NCBI RefSeq assembly: GCF_033095865.1
Contig: NZ_AP019365.1
Location: 1,647,501 to 1,711,500 of the forward strand
Reading direction: 5' to 3'
DNA length: 64,000 nucleotides
Source of the DNA: Pseudomonas sp. KU43P
Lineage (GTDB): Bacteria > Pseudomonadota > Gammaproteobacteria > Pseudomonadales > Pseudomonadaceae
In this document: piece after piece, positions 26,773 through 36,088 of the stretch
Layout of the letters: each line of letters starts with the position of its first letter
How positions within the stretch are numbered: the first letter of the stretch is position 1
Translations under genes and position numbers: made by a program
Notes under the pieces: generated by a model
The model's input: only the letters and a program-made list of their open reading frames with translations
Databases searched by the model: none
What the model was told of the DNA's origin: nothing

Positions 26773-27480
26773 ATGGCAGTCGATAGCACCAGCGGTGTGA
26801 ACCTCAACGATGTCCTGACGGCATCGGGCGTCGGTGGCACCACCAAGAAAACCGTCGATACCACGTCCAAGACCGGTTCCGACGCGCTCGGCAAGGACGC
26901 GTTCCTGCAGCTTCTGGTGACCCAGATGCAGCACCAGAACCCGCTCGATCCGCAGGACAACAGCGAGTTCGTCGCCCAGCTCGCGCAGTTCAGCAGCCTC
27001 GAAGGCATCACCAACCTGAACGACTCGGTCACCAGCATCACCAATGCCATGGCCTCGTCCCAGGCCCTGCAGGCCTCTTCGCTGGTGGGGCGCTCGGTGG
27101 TGGTACAGAACGACAAGGCAGTGGTCGATACTGCCGATAGCTTCAACGGCCAGTTCGTTGTGCCGCAGGCGATCAGCGAAGCGAAGATCACCATCAAGGA
27201 CAAGGACGGCAACACCGTCAAGACCATCGAGCTGGGTGAGCAGAAAGCCGGTTATGCCGACTTCATCTGGGACGGCACCAATGCCAGCGGCGAGAAGGTC
27301 GACCCAGGCACCTACACCTTCAGCGCCAGCACCACCGTCGACGGCCAGGCCGTGCAGATGAACACCCTGCTGCCAGCCAAGGTGACCAGTGTCAGCTTCA
27401 ACGCCACCGGCGAGATGGTGCTGAACCTCGCGGGTGTCGGCAAGGTTTCCCTCTCCGACGTACAAACCATCGGTATCTAA
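26773..27480 (+). CDS. flgD: Flagellar hook assembly protein FlgD
   Basis: Scaffold or cap that allows hook subunits to polymerise; lost from the finished flagellum. The 235 residues have the conserved N-terminal FlgD segment (GKDAFLQLLVTQMQHQNPLDPQDNSEFVAQLAQFSSLEG, about 37-75) and the C-terminal FlgD Ig/tudor-like domains (FIWDGTNASGEKVDPGTYTF). Fifteen bases separate it from flgC; flgE follows after 31 bases. Confidence 0.96.
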   Translation: MAVDSTSGVNLNDVLTASGVGGTTKKTVDTTSKTGSDALGKDAFLQLLVTQMQHQNPLDPQDNSEFVAQLAQFSSLEGITNLNDSVTSITNAMASSQALQASSLVGRSVVVQNDKAVVDTADSFNGQFVVPQAISEAKITIKDKDGNTVKTIELGEQKAGYADFIWDGTNASGEKVDPGTYTFSASTTVDGQAVQMNTLLPAKVTSVSFNATGEMVLNLAGVGKVSLSDVQTIGI

Positions 27481-27511
27481 GGCCCGCTAACGCGGCACAA
27501 GGAGCGAATTC

Positions 27512-28873
27512 ATGTCTTTCAATATCGGCCTTAGCGGTCTGTACGCAGCCAACAAGCAACTGGACGTTACCGGCAACAACATCGCCAACGTCAACACCAC
27601 CGGCTTCAAATCGTCGCGCGCCGAGTTCGCCGACGTCTACGCTGGCGCCAACCGCCTGGGTGTGGGCAAGAACCAGGTGGGCGCCGGTGTACGCCTGGCA
27701 GCCATTTCGCAGCAGTTCACCCAGGGTGACGTCAACACCACCGGCAACGTGCTGGACATGGGCATCCAGGGCCAGGGCTTCTTCGTGCTCTCCGACAACG
27801 GCGCGCGGGTTTACACCCGTGCCGGCGCCTTCCAGGCTGACAAGAACAACTTCGTGGTGACCTCGGACGGCCTGCGCCTGCAGGGCTATGCGGCCGACTC
27901 CAATGGCAAGATCCAGAAGGGTGTGCTGACCGATCTGAAGATCGACACTTCGGCCCTCAAGCCCAAGGCCACCACCCTGATCGACCAGGGCATCAACCTG
28001 AACTCCTCGGCTACCGACATTCCGCTGCAGGTCTATGACGACAGCACGCCGCCGGTACTGGTACCCAACAAGGTATTCGACCCCTCCGACGAAACCACCT
28101 ACACCAAGTCGTTCCCGACCAAGGTGTATGACAGCCAGGGTAACGAGCACACCCTGGAGCAGTTCTACCGTAAGACCGACACCAACGAGTGGACCATGTA
28201 CACCCTGGTCGACGGCCGCAACCCGTTCGATCCGTCGTCGACCACTCCGCTGACCGGCACCATCAGTTTCAACAGCGATGGTTCGGTGAAATCCATGGCG
28301 GCCGATAACACCGGCCACCCGACAGGTTCGTCGTTCACCGTAACCAACAACACCTTCACCATGACCGGCTGGGTGCCTGCCGTGGAAGACTCCGCTGGCA
28401 ACTGGGCAAGCAACGGCGCCACCGGCAATGCCGAAGGCATGAAGCTGTCGATGAACAGCACCACCTCCTACAACACCGAGACCGCGCGCATGTCGCAGTC
28501 CCAGGACGGTTATGCCACCGGTATCCTGTCGAGCCTGAGCATCGACTCCACCGGCGTGCTGTTCGCCAGCTTCAGCAACCAGCAGTCGCGTGCCATCGGC
28601 CAAGTAGCTCTGGCCGGCTTCGCCAACGAGCAGGGGTTGCAGCAGATTGGCGGTACTCGCTGGACCGAAACCTACAGCTCCGGCATCCCGGGCATCGATG
28701 CGCCGAAGACCGGTACGCTGGGCAGCGTCGAGTCCAACGCCCTGGAAGGCTCCAACGTCAACCTGACCCAAGAGCTGGTCGAGCTGATCAAGGCGCAGAG
28801 CAACTATCAGGCGAACGCCAAGACCATCTCCACCGAAAGCACCATCATGCAGACCATCATCCAGATGACCTGA
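27512..28873 (+). CDS. flgE: Flagellar hook protein FlgE
   Basis: Structural subunit of the hook. The 453-residue protein has the rod/hook N-terminal motif (GLYAANKQLDVTGNNIANVNTTGFKSSRAEF), central variable domains rich in Thr/Ser/Asn, and the conserved C-terminus LTQELVELIKAQSNYQANAKTIST. Last gene of the flgBCDE unit. AAGGAGCGAATTC precedes the ATG. Confidence 0.97.
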   Translation: MSFNIGLSGLYAANKQLDVTGNNIANVNTTGFKSSRAEFADVYAGANRLGVGKNQVGAGVRLAAISQQFTQGDVNTTGNVLDMGIQGQGFFVLSDNGARVYTRAGAFQADKNNFVVTSDGLRLQGYAADSNGKIQKGVLTDLKIDTSALKPKATTLIDQGINLNSSATDIPLQVYDDSTPPVLVPNKVFDPSDETTYTKSFPTKVYDSQGNEHTLEQFYRKTDTNEWTMYTLVDGRNPFDPSSTTPLTGTISFNSDGSVKSMAADNTGHPTGSSFTVTNNTFTMTGWVPAVEDSAGNWASNGATGNAEGMKLSMNSTTSYNTETARMSQSQDGYATGILSSLSIDSTGVLFASFSNQQSRAIGQVALAGFANEQGLQQIGGTRWTETYSSGIPGIDAPKTGTLGSVESNALEGSNVNLTQELVELIKAQSNYQANAKTISTESTIMQTIIQMT

Positions 28874-28945
28874 TGGTCGCGGCTTGATGGTGTGAGGACG
28901 AACCCCTTTGTCGTGAAGGGGTTCGTCGTTTTTGCCGGAGGATTC

Positions 28946-29131
28946 ATGAAAAGGCTGGTTGTCGCATTGCTGGCTGCTTTTTGCCTGTACCAGGCGCAGG
29001 CAGGTACGGCGCCGTGGTGGCGTTGGGAAAGCCAGGTGGATGGGCGCCTGGTGTGTTCGCAGTGGTCGCCGGGGGAGGGCTGGAAGCGCTTTGCCGGTCC
29101 TTACAACAACGGCGGTTGCCGGGAACGATGA
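28946..29131 (+). CDS. Small secreted hypothetical protein (61 aa)
   Basis: No named family recognised. The ATG at 28946 follows a strong ribosome site (CCGGAGGATTC) and opens a signal peptide (MKRLVVALLAAFCLYQAQA). About 42 mature residues follow, with many Trp, Gly and Arg and two cysteines (LVCSQW, NGGCRER) that could form one disulfide. The frame continues upstream but composition and ribosome site support this start. It lies between flgE and flgF, followed by a REP pair. Whether it is part of the flagellum is unknown. Confidence 0.65.
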   Translation: MKRLVVALLAAFCLYQAQAGTAPWWRWESQVDGRLVCSQWSPGEGWKRFAGPYNNGGCRER

Positions 29132-29142
29132 TTGCTGTGCCT

Positions 29143-29235
29143 GCCTCATCGCCGGCAAGCCGGCTCCTACAGGTACGGCACTGACTTGAGCAACACCGCC
29201 GCACCTGTGGGAGCCGGCTTGCCGGCGATGAGGCC
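29143..29235. repeat. REP pair between flgE and flgF
   Basis: Inverted REP elements: GCCTCATCGCCGGCAAGCCG (from 29143) and GGAGCCGGCTTGCCGGCGAT (from 29210), with a short spacer. Confidence 0.88.
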
Positions 29236-29314
29236 GCCACAGGCAGCCGCCATTGCCGCCACCGGCAATCAGGCGCCGGATAACCGGCGTTCGCCCCTCC
29301 GCTAAAACCCGCCA

Positions 29315-29339
29315 AAGCCCGTATTCACGGGCTTTTTCT
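29315..29339 (+). terminator. Terminator before flgF
   Basis: AAGCCCGT-ATTC-ACGGGCTTTTTCTC ends the flgBCDE transcript and separates it from the next sigma-54 unit, which starts 15 bases later. Confidence 0.87.
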
Positions 29340-29353
29340 CACTTTCAAAAAGT

Positions 29354-29369
29354 TGGTTCGGAACTTGCT
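29354..29369 (+). promoter_or_regulatory. Sigma-54 promoter of flgFGHIJKL
   Basis: TGGTTCGGAACTTGCT has the required GG (29355-29356), ten-base spacing and GC (29367-29368) with the TTGCT -12 core. It lies 60 bases before flgF and directly after a terminator. Confidence 0.85.
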
Positions 29370-29428
29370 TTAGTGCCTGCACAGCAACGGCAAGCGGCAA
29401 ACGCTCGCCAGTGCAGCGGAGGATGACT

Positions 29429-30169
29429 GTGGACAAGATGCTTTACGTGGCCATGACCGGCGCCAGCCAGAACGCGCTGGCGCAGAAGGCCCACGCCAAC
29501 AACCTGGCGAACATTTCCACCAACGGCTTCCAGCGTGACCTGGAGCAGGCCCGCTCGATGCCGGTGTTCGGTGACAGCTTTCCGTCGCGAGCCTTTGCGA
29601 TGACCGAGCGCCCGGCCACCGACTTCAGCGAAGGGCCGATGGTCGAGACCGGGCGTGACCTGGATGTGGCCGTGGCCGGCCAGGGCTTCATCGCCGTGCA
29701 GGCTCCCGACGGTAGCGAAGCCTATGTGCGTACCGGCAGCTTGAACATCGACGCCCTCGGCGTGCTGCGCGCCGGCAACGGCATGCCGGTGATCGGCAAC
29801 GGTGGCCCCATCGCCATTCCGCCTGAGCAGAAGGTCGAAGTCGGCGAAGACGGCACCATCAGCATCCGCTCCATGGGCGAAGACCCGCGGGTGATGGCCG
29901 AGGTCGACCGCATCAAGCTGGTCAATCCCGACACCAAGGGCCTGACCAAAGGCCTGGACGGGCTGATCCACACCGGCAACGGCCAGCCTGCGGCTGCCGA
30001 CGTCAACGTGCGTGTGGTCTCGGGCTTCCTGGAGGGCAGCAACGTCAACGCCGTGGAAGAAATGACCTCGGTACTGGCGCTGTCCCGTCAATTCGAACTG
30101 CACGTCAAGATGATGAACGCGGCCAAGGAAGGCGATGAAGCCATGGCGCGTGTTTTGCAACTCGGCTAA
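29429..30169 (+). CDS. flgF: Flagellar basal-body rod protein FlgF
   Basis: Rod subunit between the proximal rod and FlgG. The 246-residue protein has the signature AHANNLANISTNGFQRDLEQ near the N-terminus and the conserved C-terminus SVLALSRQFELHVKMMNAAKE. The GTG at 29429 is chosen because CGGAGG is six bases upstream and it gives the family start xDKMLYVAMTGA; an ATG at 29423 touches the ribosome site and is unlikely. Confidence 0.96.
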   Translation: MDKMLYVAMTGASQNALAQKAHANNLANISTNGFQRDLEQARSMPVFGDSFPSRAFAMTERPATDFSEGPMVETGRDLDVAVAGQGFIAVQAPDGSEAYVRTGSLNIDALGVLRAGNGMPVIGNGGPIAIPPEQKVEVGEDGTISIRSMGEDPRVMAEVDRIKLVNPDTKGLTKGLDGLIHTGNGQPAAADVNVRVVSGFLEGSNVNAVEEMTSVLALSRQFELHVKMMNAAKEGDEAMARVLQLG

Positions 30170-30216
30170 CCACACTTGAACGGGTGCCGTAAAACAGGCG
30201 CACGAGGAGAATACTG

Positions 30217-31002
30217 ATGCTTCCGGCTCTTTGGGTCGCTAAAACCGGCCTGTCCGCCCAGGACACCAACCTCACGGTCATTTCCAACAACCTGGCCAAC
30301 GTTTCCACCACCGGCTTCAAGCGTGACCGCGCCGAGTTCCAGGATCTGCTGTACCAGATCAAGCGTCAGCCAGGTGCCCAGTCGACCCAGGACAGCGAGC
30401 TGCCGTCGGGCCTGCAGGTCGGTACCGGTGTGCGCATCGTCGGCACCCAGAAGAACTTCCAGACCGGCAGCCTGCAAACCACCGAGAACCCGCTGGACAT
30501 GGCGGTCAACGGCCGTGGCTTCTTCCAGGTACTGCAGCCGGACGGCACCGTTTCGTACACCCGCGACGGTACCTTCCACCTGAACTCCGACGGCCAGATC
30601 GTCACCGCCAACGGCTTCGCCCTGGAGCCTGCGATCGTGGTGCCGAACGACGCCCAGACCTTCACCGTGGGCCAGGATGGCACCGTGTCGATCACCACTG
30701 CCGGCAACCCGGCTGCCCAGGTGATCGGCAACATCCAGACCGCCGACTTCATCAACCCGGCTGGCCTGCAGGCCATTGGCGAGAACCTGTTCCTGGAAAC
30801 CGCCGCCAGTGGCGCGCCACAGGTTGGTACTCCAGGCCTGAACGGCTTCGGCACCACCCTGCAGCAGACCCTGGAAAACTCCAACGTCAGCACCGTCGAA
30901 GAGCTGGTGAACATGATCACCACCCAGCGTGCCTACGAGATGAACTCCAAAGTCATCTCCACCGCCGACCAGATGCTGTCGTTCGTCACCCAGCAGCTGT
31001 AA
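30217..31002 (+). CDS. flgG: Flagellar distal rod protein FlgG
   Basis: Forms the distal rod that passes through the P and L rings. The 261-residue length is exact for the family, with MLPALWVAKTGLSAQDTNLT and SNNLANVSTTGFKRDRAEFQDLLYQ at the N-terminus and the C-terminal VEELVNMITTQRAYEMNSKVIST. ACGAGGAGAATACTG provides a ribosome site. Confidence 0.97.
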   Translation: MLPALWVAKTGLSAQDTNLTVISNNLANVSTTGFKRDRAEFQDLLYQIKRQPGAQSTQDSELPSGLQVGTGVRIVGTQKNFQTGSLQTTENPLDMAVNGRGFFQVLQPDGTVSYTRDGTFHLNSDGQIVTANGFALEPAIVVPNDAQTFTVGQDGTVSITTAGNPAAQVIGNIQTADFINPAGLQAIGENLFLETAASGAPQVGTPGLNGFGTTLQQTLENSNVSTVEELVNMITTQRAYEMNSKVISTADQMLSFVTQQL

Positions 31003-31037
31003 GCCCTAGTCCCTGATACACCGTGAGGTAATGAGTC

Positions 31038-31733
31038 ATGAAGCGTTCGTTGTCTGTCTTCGCCCTGGGGGGGGCGGTGTTGCTGGCTGGTTGCGTCGCG
31101 CCGACGCCCAAGCCCAACGACCCGTACTACGCGCCGGTTCTGCCGCGCACCCCATTGCCGGCGGCGGCCAACAACGGTTCGATTTACCAGGCCGGGTTCG
31201 AGCAGAGCCTGTACACCGACCGCAAGGCCTTCCGGGTCGGTGACATCATTACCATCACGCTCAACGAGAAGACCTCGGCGAGCAAGAATGCCGGCTCGCA
31301 GATTCAGAAGAACAGCAAGGCAGACATCGGCCTGACCTCGCTGTTCGGCACCACGCCGAACACCAACAACCCGTTCGGCAGTGGCGACCTGAGCCTCGAA
31401 GCCGGCTACAGCGGTGACCGCGCCACCAAGGGCGACAGCAAGGCGACCCAGGGCAACACCCTGACCGGCTCGATCACCGTCACCGTCGCCGAAGTGCTGC
31501 CCAACGGCATCATCGCCGTGCGCGGCGAGAAATGGCTGACTCTGAACACCGGCGAAGAGCTGGTGCGCATCGCCGGCCTGGTGCGCGCCGACGACATCGC
31601 CACCGACAACACCGTGCCATCGACCCGGGTGGCCGATGCACGTATCACCTATTCGGGCACCGGCTCGTTCGCCGATGCCAGCCAGCCGGGTTGGCTCGAT
31701 CGCTTCTTCATCAGCCCGCTCTGGCCTTTCTGA
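31038..31733 (+). CDS. flgH: Flagellar L-ring lipoprotein FlgH
   Basis: Outer-membrane L-ring bushing around the rod. The 231-residue precursor has a lipoprotein signal peptide with lipobox LAGC, so lipidation at Cys19. Conserved blocks [23 protein letters not shown] and [22 protein letters not shown] follow, then the C-terminal GWLDRFF. Standard place between flgG and flgI, six bases before the latter's first ATG. Confidence 0.97.
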   Translation: MKRSLSVFALGGAVLLAGCVAPTPKPNDPYYAPVLPRTPLPAAANNGSIYQAGFEQSLYTDRKAFRVGDIITITLNEKTSASKNAGSQIQKNSKADIGLTSLFGTTPNTNNPFGSGDLSLEAGYSGDRATKGDSKATQGNTLTGSITVTVAEVLPNGIIAVRGEKWLTLNTGEELVRIAGLVRADDIATDNTVPSTRVADARITYSGTGSFADASQPGWLDRFFISPLWPF

Positions 31734-31745
31734 GTACGGATGAAC

Positions 31746-32855
31746 ATGTTCAACCTTAGGCAGCTGATTGCCGCAACCTTGCTCCTGTCCTGCGCGTTCG
31801 GTGCCCATGCCGAACGCCTGAAGGACATCGCCAGCATTTCTGGCGTGCGTTCCAACCAGTTGATCGGTTACGGCCTGGTGGTGGGGCTCAACGGCACGGG
31901 TGACCAGACCACCCAGACGCCGTTCACCCTGCAGACCTTCAACAACATGCTGTCGCAGTTCGGCATCAAGGTGCCGGCAGGTTCCGGCAACGTGCAGTTG
32001 AAGAACGTCGCGGCAGTGTCGGTGCATGCCGACCTGCCGGCCTTCGCCAAGCCAGGCCAGGTGGTGGACATCACCGTGTCCTCGATCGGCAACTCCAAGA
32101 GCCTGCGCGGCGGCAGCCTGCTGATGACCCCCCTCAAGGGTATCGATGGCAACGTCTATGCCATCGCCCAGGGCAACCTGGTGGTCGGCGGTTTCGATGC
32201 CGAGGGCCGTGACGGTTCGAAGATCACCGTCAACGTACCGTCGGCCGGCCGCATCCCTGGCGGTGCTTCGGTCGAGCGCGCGGTGCCGAGTGGCTTCAAC
32301 CAGGGCAACACCCTGACCCTGAACCTCAATCGCCCTGATTTCACCACCGCCAAGCGCATCGTCGACAAGGTCAACGAACTGCTTGGCCCAGGTGTCGCCC
32401 AGGCCGTGGACGGCGGCTCGGTGCGGGTCAGTGCGCCGATGGACCCGAGCCAGCGCGTCGACTACCTGTCGATCCTGGAAAACCTCGAGATCGACCCGGG
32501 CCAGGCGGTTGCCAAGGTCATCATCAACTCGCGTACCGGCACCATCGTGATTGGCCAGAACGTCAAGGTCTCGCCGGCGGCCGTAACCCACGGCAGCCTC
32601 ACCGTGACCATTACCGAAGACCCGATCGTCAGCCAGCCGGGGCCGTTCTCCAATGGCCAGACCGCCGTGGTGCCGCGCTCGCGGGTCAATGCCGAACAGG
32701 AAGCCAAGCCGATGTTCAAGTTCGGCCCGGGCACCACGTTGGATGAGATCGTCCGTGCGGTGAACCAGGTGGGCGCAGCGCCTGGCGACCTGATGGCCAT
32801 CCTCGAAGCCCTGAAGCAGGCCGGCGCGTTGCAAGCCGACCTGATCGTGATCTGA
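31746..32855 (+). CDS. flgI: Flagellar P-ring protein FlgI
   Basis: Periplasmic P ring in the peptidoglycan layer; its assembly needs FlgA (encoded at 20.5 kb). It has a cleavable signal peptide ([22 protein letters not shown]), then [25 protein letters not shown] and the C-terminal [22 protein letters not shown]. The ATG at 31746 gives 369 residues, the usual Pseudomonas length; an ATG at 31740 would add two residues. Confidence 0.97.
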   Translation: MFNLRQLIAATLLLSCAFGAHAERLKDIASISGVRSNQLIGYGLVVGLNGTGDQTTQTPFTLQTFNNMLSQFGIKVPAGSGNVQLKNVAAVSVHADLPAFAKPGQVVDITVSSIGNSKSLRGGSLLMTPLKGIDGNVYAIAQGNLVVGGFDAEGRDGSKITVNVPSAGRIPGGASVERAVPSGFNQGNTLTLNLNRPDFTTAKRIVDKVNELLGPGVAQAVDGGSVRVSAPMDPSQRVDYLSILENLEIDPGQAVAKVIINSRTGTIVIGQNVKVSPAAVTHGSLTVTITEDPIVSQPGPFSNGQTAVVPRSRVNAEQEAKPMFKFGPGTTLDEIVRAVNQVGAAPGDLMAILEALKQAGALQADLIVI

Positions 32856-32866
32856 GGACGCTGGCG

Positions 32867-34030
32867 ATGAACTCCAAGAGCCTGGTCTCCAGCACAGCCG
32901 ACAGCGGCGCCTACACCGACCTCAATCGCCTGAGCTCGCTCAAGCACGGTGACCGCGACAGCGATGCCAACGTGCGCAAGGTGGCCCAGGAATTCGAGTC
33001 ACTGTTCATCAGCGAGATGCTCAAGGCCTCGCGCAAGGCCAGCGATGTGCTGGCCGACGACAACCCGATGAACACCGAGACGGTCAAGCAGTACCGCGAC
33101 ATGTACGACCAGCAGCTGGCCGTGAGCATGTCTCGCGAAGGTGGCGGTATTGGCCTGCAGGACGTGCTGGTGCGCCAGTTGTCCAAGCACAAGCCAGCCA
33201 CGGCCAACACCAGCCCGTTCCCGCGCATCGAAGGCAATGCCCCGACGCTGTGGGGCAACAAGGTGGCAGAGCCTGTACATGCGGCCCAGTCTGCCCTGCG
33301 CAACGACGTGGCCGCGCTCAATTCGCGGCGCCTGGCGTTGCCAAGCAAGCTCACCGATCGTTTGCTGGCCGGTATCGTGCCGTCGGCAGGCGGCACCGCA
33401 GCCACCACCAATACCTTGGCTGTGCCAGTGCGTGACGGGCAGCAGGTGGCAAGGGCCATAGCCGTGCCCGACAACGGCCTGCGTATCACTGGGCGCGCCG
33501 TGGCCCAGCCGCCGCTGGCACCGAAGAAAGCCTTTGCCGACAGCGACGAATTCGTCGCCACCATGCTGCCGATGGCCGAGCAGGCCGCCAAGCGCATCGG
33601 TATCGATCCACGTTACCTGGTGGCCCAGGCCGCGCTGGAAACCGGCTGGGGCAAGTCGGTCATGCGCAACAGCGATGGCAGCAGCAGCCACAACCTGTTC
33701 GGCATCAAGGCCACCGGCAACTGGGAAGGCGATTCGGCGCGGGCGATCACCAGCGAATTCCGCGATGGCCAGTTCGTCAAGGAAACGGCGGCGTTCCGTT
33801 CCTACGATTCCTACCAGGACAGCTTCCACGATCTGGTCAGCCTGCTGCAGAACAATTCCCGCTATCAAGATGCGGTGAAGTCGGCCGATAGACCAGAACA
33901 GTTCGTGCAAGAGTTGCAGAAGGCCGGGTACGCCACCGACCCGAATTACGCCAGCAAGATCTCGCAGATCGCAAGACAGATGAAGTCGTACGAGCAATAC
34001 GCAGCGCTCGGTACCACAACGAAACTTTAA
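32867..34030 (+). CDS. flgJ: Flagellar rod cap and peptidoglycan hydrolase FlgJ
   Basis: Two-domain protein exported to the periplasm, where the N-terminal part caps the growing rod and the C-terminal glucosaminidase opens the cell wall. The 387 residues show the rod-binding domain (about 25-115; KVAQEFESLFISEMLKASR) and a variable linker. A glucosaminidase domain (about 220-385; ATMLPMAEQAAKRIGIDPRYLVAQAALETGWGKS) carries the catalytic glutamate in ALETGWG. Confidence 0.96.
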   Translation: MNSKSLVSSTADSGAYTDLNRLSSLKHGDRDSDANVRKVAQEFESLFISEMLKASRKASDVLADDNPMNTETVKQYRDMYDQQLAVSMSREGGGIGLQDVLVRQLSKHKPATANTSPFPRIEGNAPTLWGNKVAEPVHAAQSALRNDVAALNSRRLALPSKLTDRLLAGIVPSAGGTAATTNTLAVPVRDGQQVARAIAVPDNGLRITGRAVAQPPLAPKKAFADSDEFVATMLPMAEQAAKRIGIDPRYLVAQAALETGWGKSVMRNSDGSSSHNLFGIKATGNWEGDSARAITSEFRDGQFVKETAAFRSYDSYQDSFHDLVSLLQNNSRYQDAVKSADRPEQFVQELQKAGYATDPNYASKISQIARQMKSYEQYAALGTTTKL

Positions 34031-34042
34031 GGGCATGGAACC

Positions 34043-36073
34043 ATGGCGAGTCTGATCAACATTGGTATGTCGGGGCTTGGCGCCGCGCAGTCGGGGATGT
34101 ACACCCTCGGTAACAACATCGCCAACGCCGACGTCGAGAGCTACTCGCGCCAGCAGAACGTGCAGAAGACCAAGGGCGGCCAGCAGGTCGGCCAGGTCTT
34201 CATGGGCACCGGCACCACGCTGGCCGATGTGCGCCGGGTGTACAACTCGTTCCTCGAGAACCAGCTGCGCACCACCACCTCGCTGAGCAGCGATGCCTCC
34301 TCGTACCTGGACCAGATCTCGCCGCTGGACACTGCCCTGTCGAGCAGCGACACCGGCATCACCGCCGCCCTGCAGAGCTTCTTCAGCGCCATGCAGGACG
34401 CTGCGGCCAAGCCCACCGAAGACGCTTCGCGTCAGCTGCTGCTGACCAGCGCGCAGTCTCTGGCCAAGCGCTTCAACACGCTGGCGTCGCAGCTCAACCA
34501 GCAGAACAGCAACATCAACAGCAACATGGCGTCGCTGACCGATCAGGTAAACAACCTGACCAAGACCATTGCTGATCTCAATGACCAGATTTCCCGTGTC
34601 AGCTCCGTCACCGGCCAGCCCAACGACCTGCTCGACCAGCGCGATGGCGCGGTGCGCGAGTTGAACAAGCTGATCGGCACCGACGTGGTCGAGCGTGAAG
34701 GCAACTACGATATCTACCTGAAAAACGGCCAGGCCCTGGTGCTGGGCAAGACCACCCAGACCCTGGGTGTCGAGCCGAGCGCGACCGACCCGACGCGCAT
34801 GAGCCTGATCCTCAATCGTGGCTCGACCAAGATGGACATCACCAACAGCGCCACCGGTGGCGAGCTCGGTGGGTTGATCCGCTACCGCAAGGAAACCCTC
34901 GACCCGGCGCTCAACGAGTTGGGCCGCGTGGCCCTGGTGGTAGCCGACGCGATCAACAGCCAGTTGGCCCAGGGTATCGACAAGAATGGTGACTTCGGCG
35001 CCACACTGTTCGGCGATATCAACAGCCTCAAGGCCATCAGCGAGCGCAGTGTCGCCAAGCTCGGCAACAGCGCCGGTTCCGGCAACCTCGACGTGACCAT
35101 CAAGGACACCGGCAAGCTGTCCACCAGCGATTACCAGGTGACCTTCACCAGCGCCACCGGCTACAGCGTGCGCAAGCTGCCTGAAGGCACCGACATGGGC
35201 AGCTTCGACCTTACCGACAACCCACCACCGGTGATCGATGGCTTCACCCTGTCGTTGAACGGCGGTGGCCTGAGCGCCGGTGACAGCTTCAAGATCACCC
35301 CAACGCGCAACGCTGCGGCCAGCATCGATACCGTACTCACCGACCCCAAACGCCTGGCGCTGGCTTCGCCACTGACCGCCACCAGTGGCTCTGGCAACAA
35401 GGGCACGGGCGTGATTACCCAGCCGACGTTGACGTCGCAGCTGGACATCTACGATGCAGCCCAGCGCACCCAGTTGCAGAACGGCCTGAAATACTCCACG
35501 CCGGTCAAGCTGGTGTTCGGAGACGAAGGTACCTCGCCCCAGGCGTACAAAATGTACGACGCCAAGGGTACCGAGATCGGCAGCGGCACCATCATCCCGG
35601 GCCAGGAAAACAAGCTGCAACTGTCGGTACCAATGGTCGACGGCAATGGCAACTCGCTGGGTGGCAACTTCACCTTCGAAATGAGCGTGTCCGGCGCACC
35701 GAAGAATGGCGACAGCTATTCCGTCGCGCTGACCGGCGCAGGCTCGGCGGACAACCGCAACGGCCAGTCGGTGATCGACCTGCAGACCAAGCCCACCGTC
35801 GATGTCGGCGCCAACGGCAAGGGCATCAGCTTCACCGATGCCTACGCCAAGCTGGTGTCCAACGTCGGGGGCAAGGCCGGCCAGGCACAGATGGACAGCG
35901 ACGCCACCACCGCGCTGCACACCTCGGCGCTGGAAAGCCGCAACAACCTGTCGGGGGTGTCGATCGATGAAGAGACTGGCAACCTGATCAAGTTCCAGCA
36001 GTACTACACCGCGTCGTCGCAGATCATCAAGGCGGCTCAGGAAACTTTCGCCACCCTGATCAACAGTCTTTAA
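34043..36073 (+). CDS. flgK: Flagellar hook-associated protein 1 FlgK
   Basis: First hook-filament junction protein. The 676-residue length is usual for Pseudomonas. The N-terminal rod/hook motif (GMYTLGNNIANADVESYSRQQNVQ) is followed by a coiled-coil region (about 100-200), repeated beta domains rich in Thr/Gly and the conserved C-terminus (GVSIDEETGNLIKFQQYYTASSQIIKAAQETFATLINSL). It should be carried to export by FlgN. Twelve bases separate it from flgJ. Confidence 0.97.
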   Translation: MASLINIGMSGLGAAQSGMYTLGNNIANADVESYSRQQNVQKTKGGQQVGQVFMGTGTTLADVRRVYNSFLENQLRTTTSLSSDASSYLDQISPLDTALSSSDTGITAALQSFFSAMQDAAAKPTEDASRQLLLTSAQSLAKRFNTLASQLNQQNSNINSNMASLTDQVNNLTKTIADLNDQISRVSSVTGQPNDLLDQRDGAVRELNKLIGTDVVEREGNYDIYLKNGQALVLGKTTQTLGVEPSATDPTRMSLILNRGSTKMDITNSATGGELGGLIRYRKETLDPALNELGRVALVVADAINSQLAQGIDKNGDFGATLFGDINSLKAISERSVAKLGNSAGSGNLDVTIKDTGKLSTSDYQVTFTSATGYSVRKLPEGTDMGSFDLTDNPPPVIDGFTLSLNGGGLSAGDSFKITPTRNAAASIDTVLTDPKRLALASPLTATSGSGNKGTGVITQPTLTSQLDIYDAAQRTQLQNGLKYSTPVKLVFGDEGTSPQAYKMYDAKGTEIGSGTIIPGQENKLQLSVPMVDGNGNSLGGNFTFEMSVSGAPKNGDSYSVALTGAGSADNRNGQSVIDLQTKPTVDVGANGKGISFTDAYAKLVSNVGGKAGQAQMDSDATTALHTSALESRNNLSGVSIDEETGNLIKFQQYYTASSQIIKAAQETFATLINSL

Positions 36074-36088
36074 AAGGAGCCGTAGATC

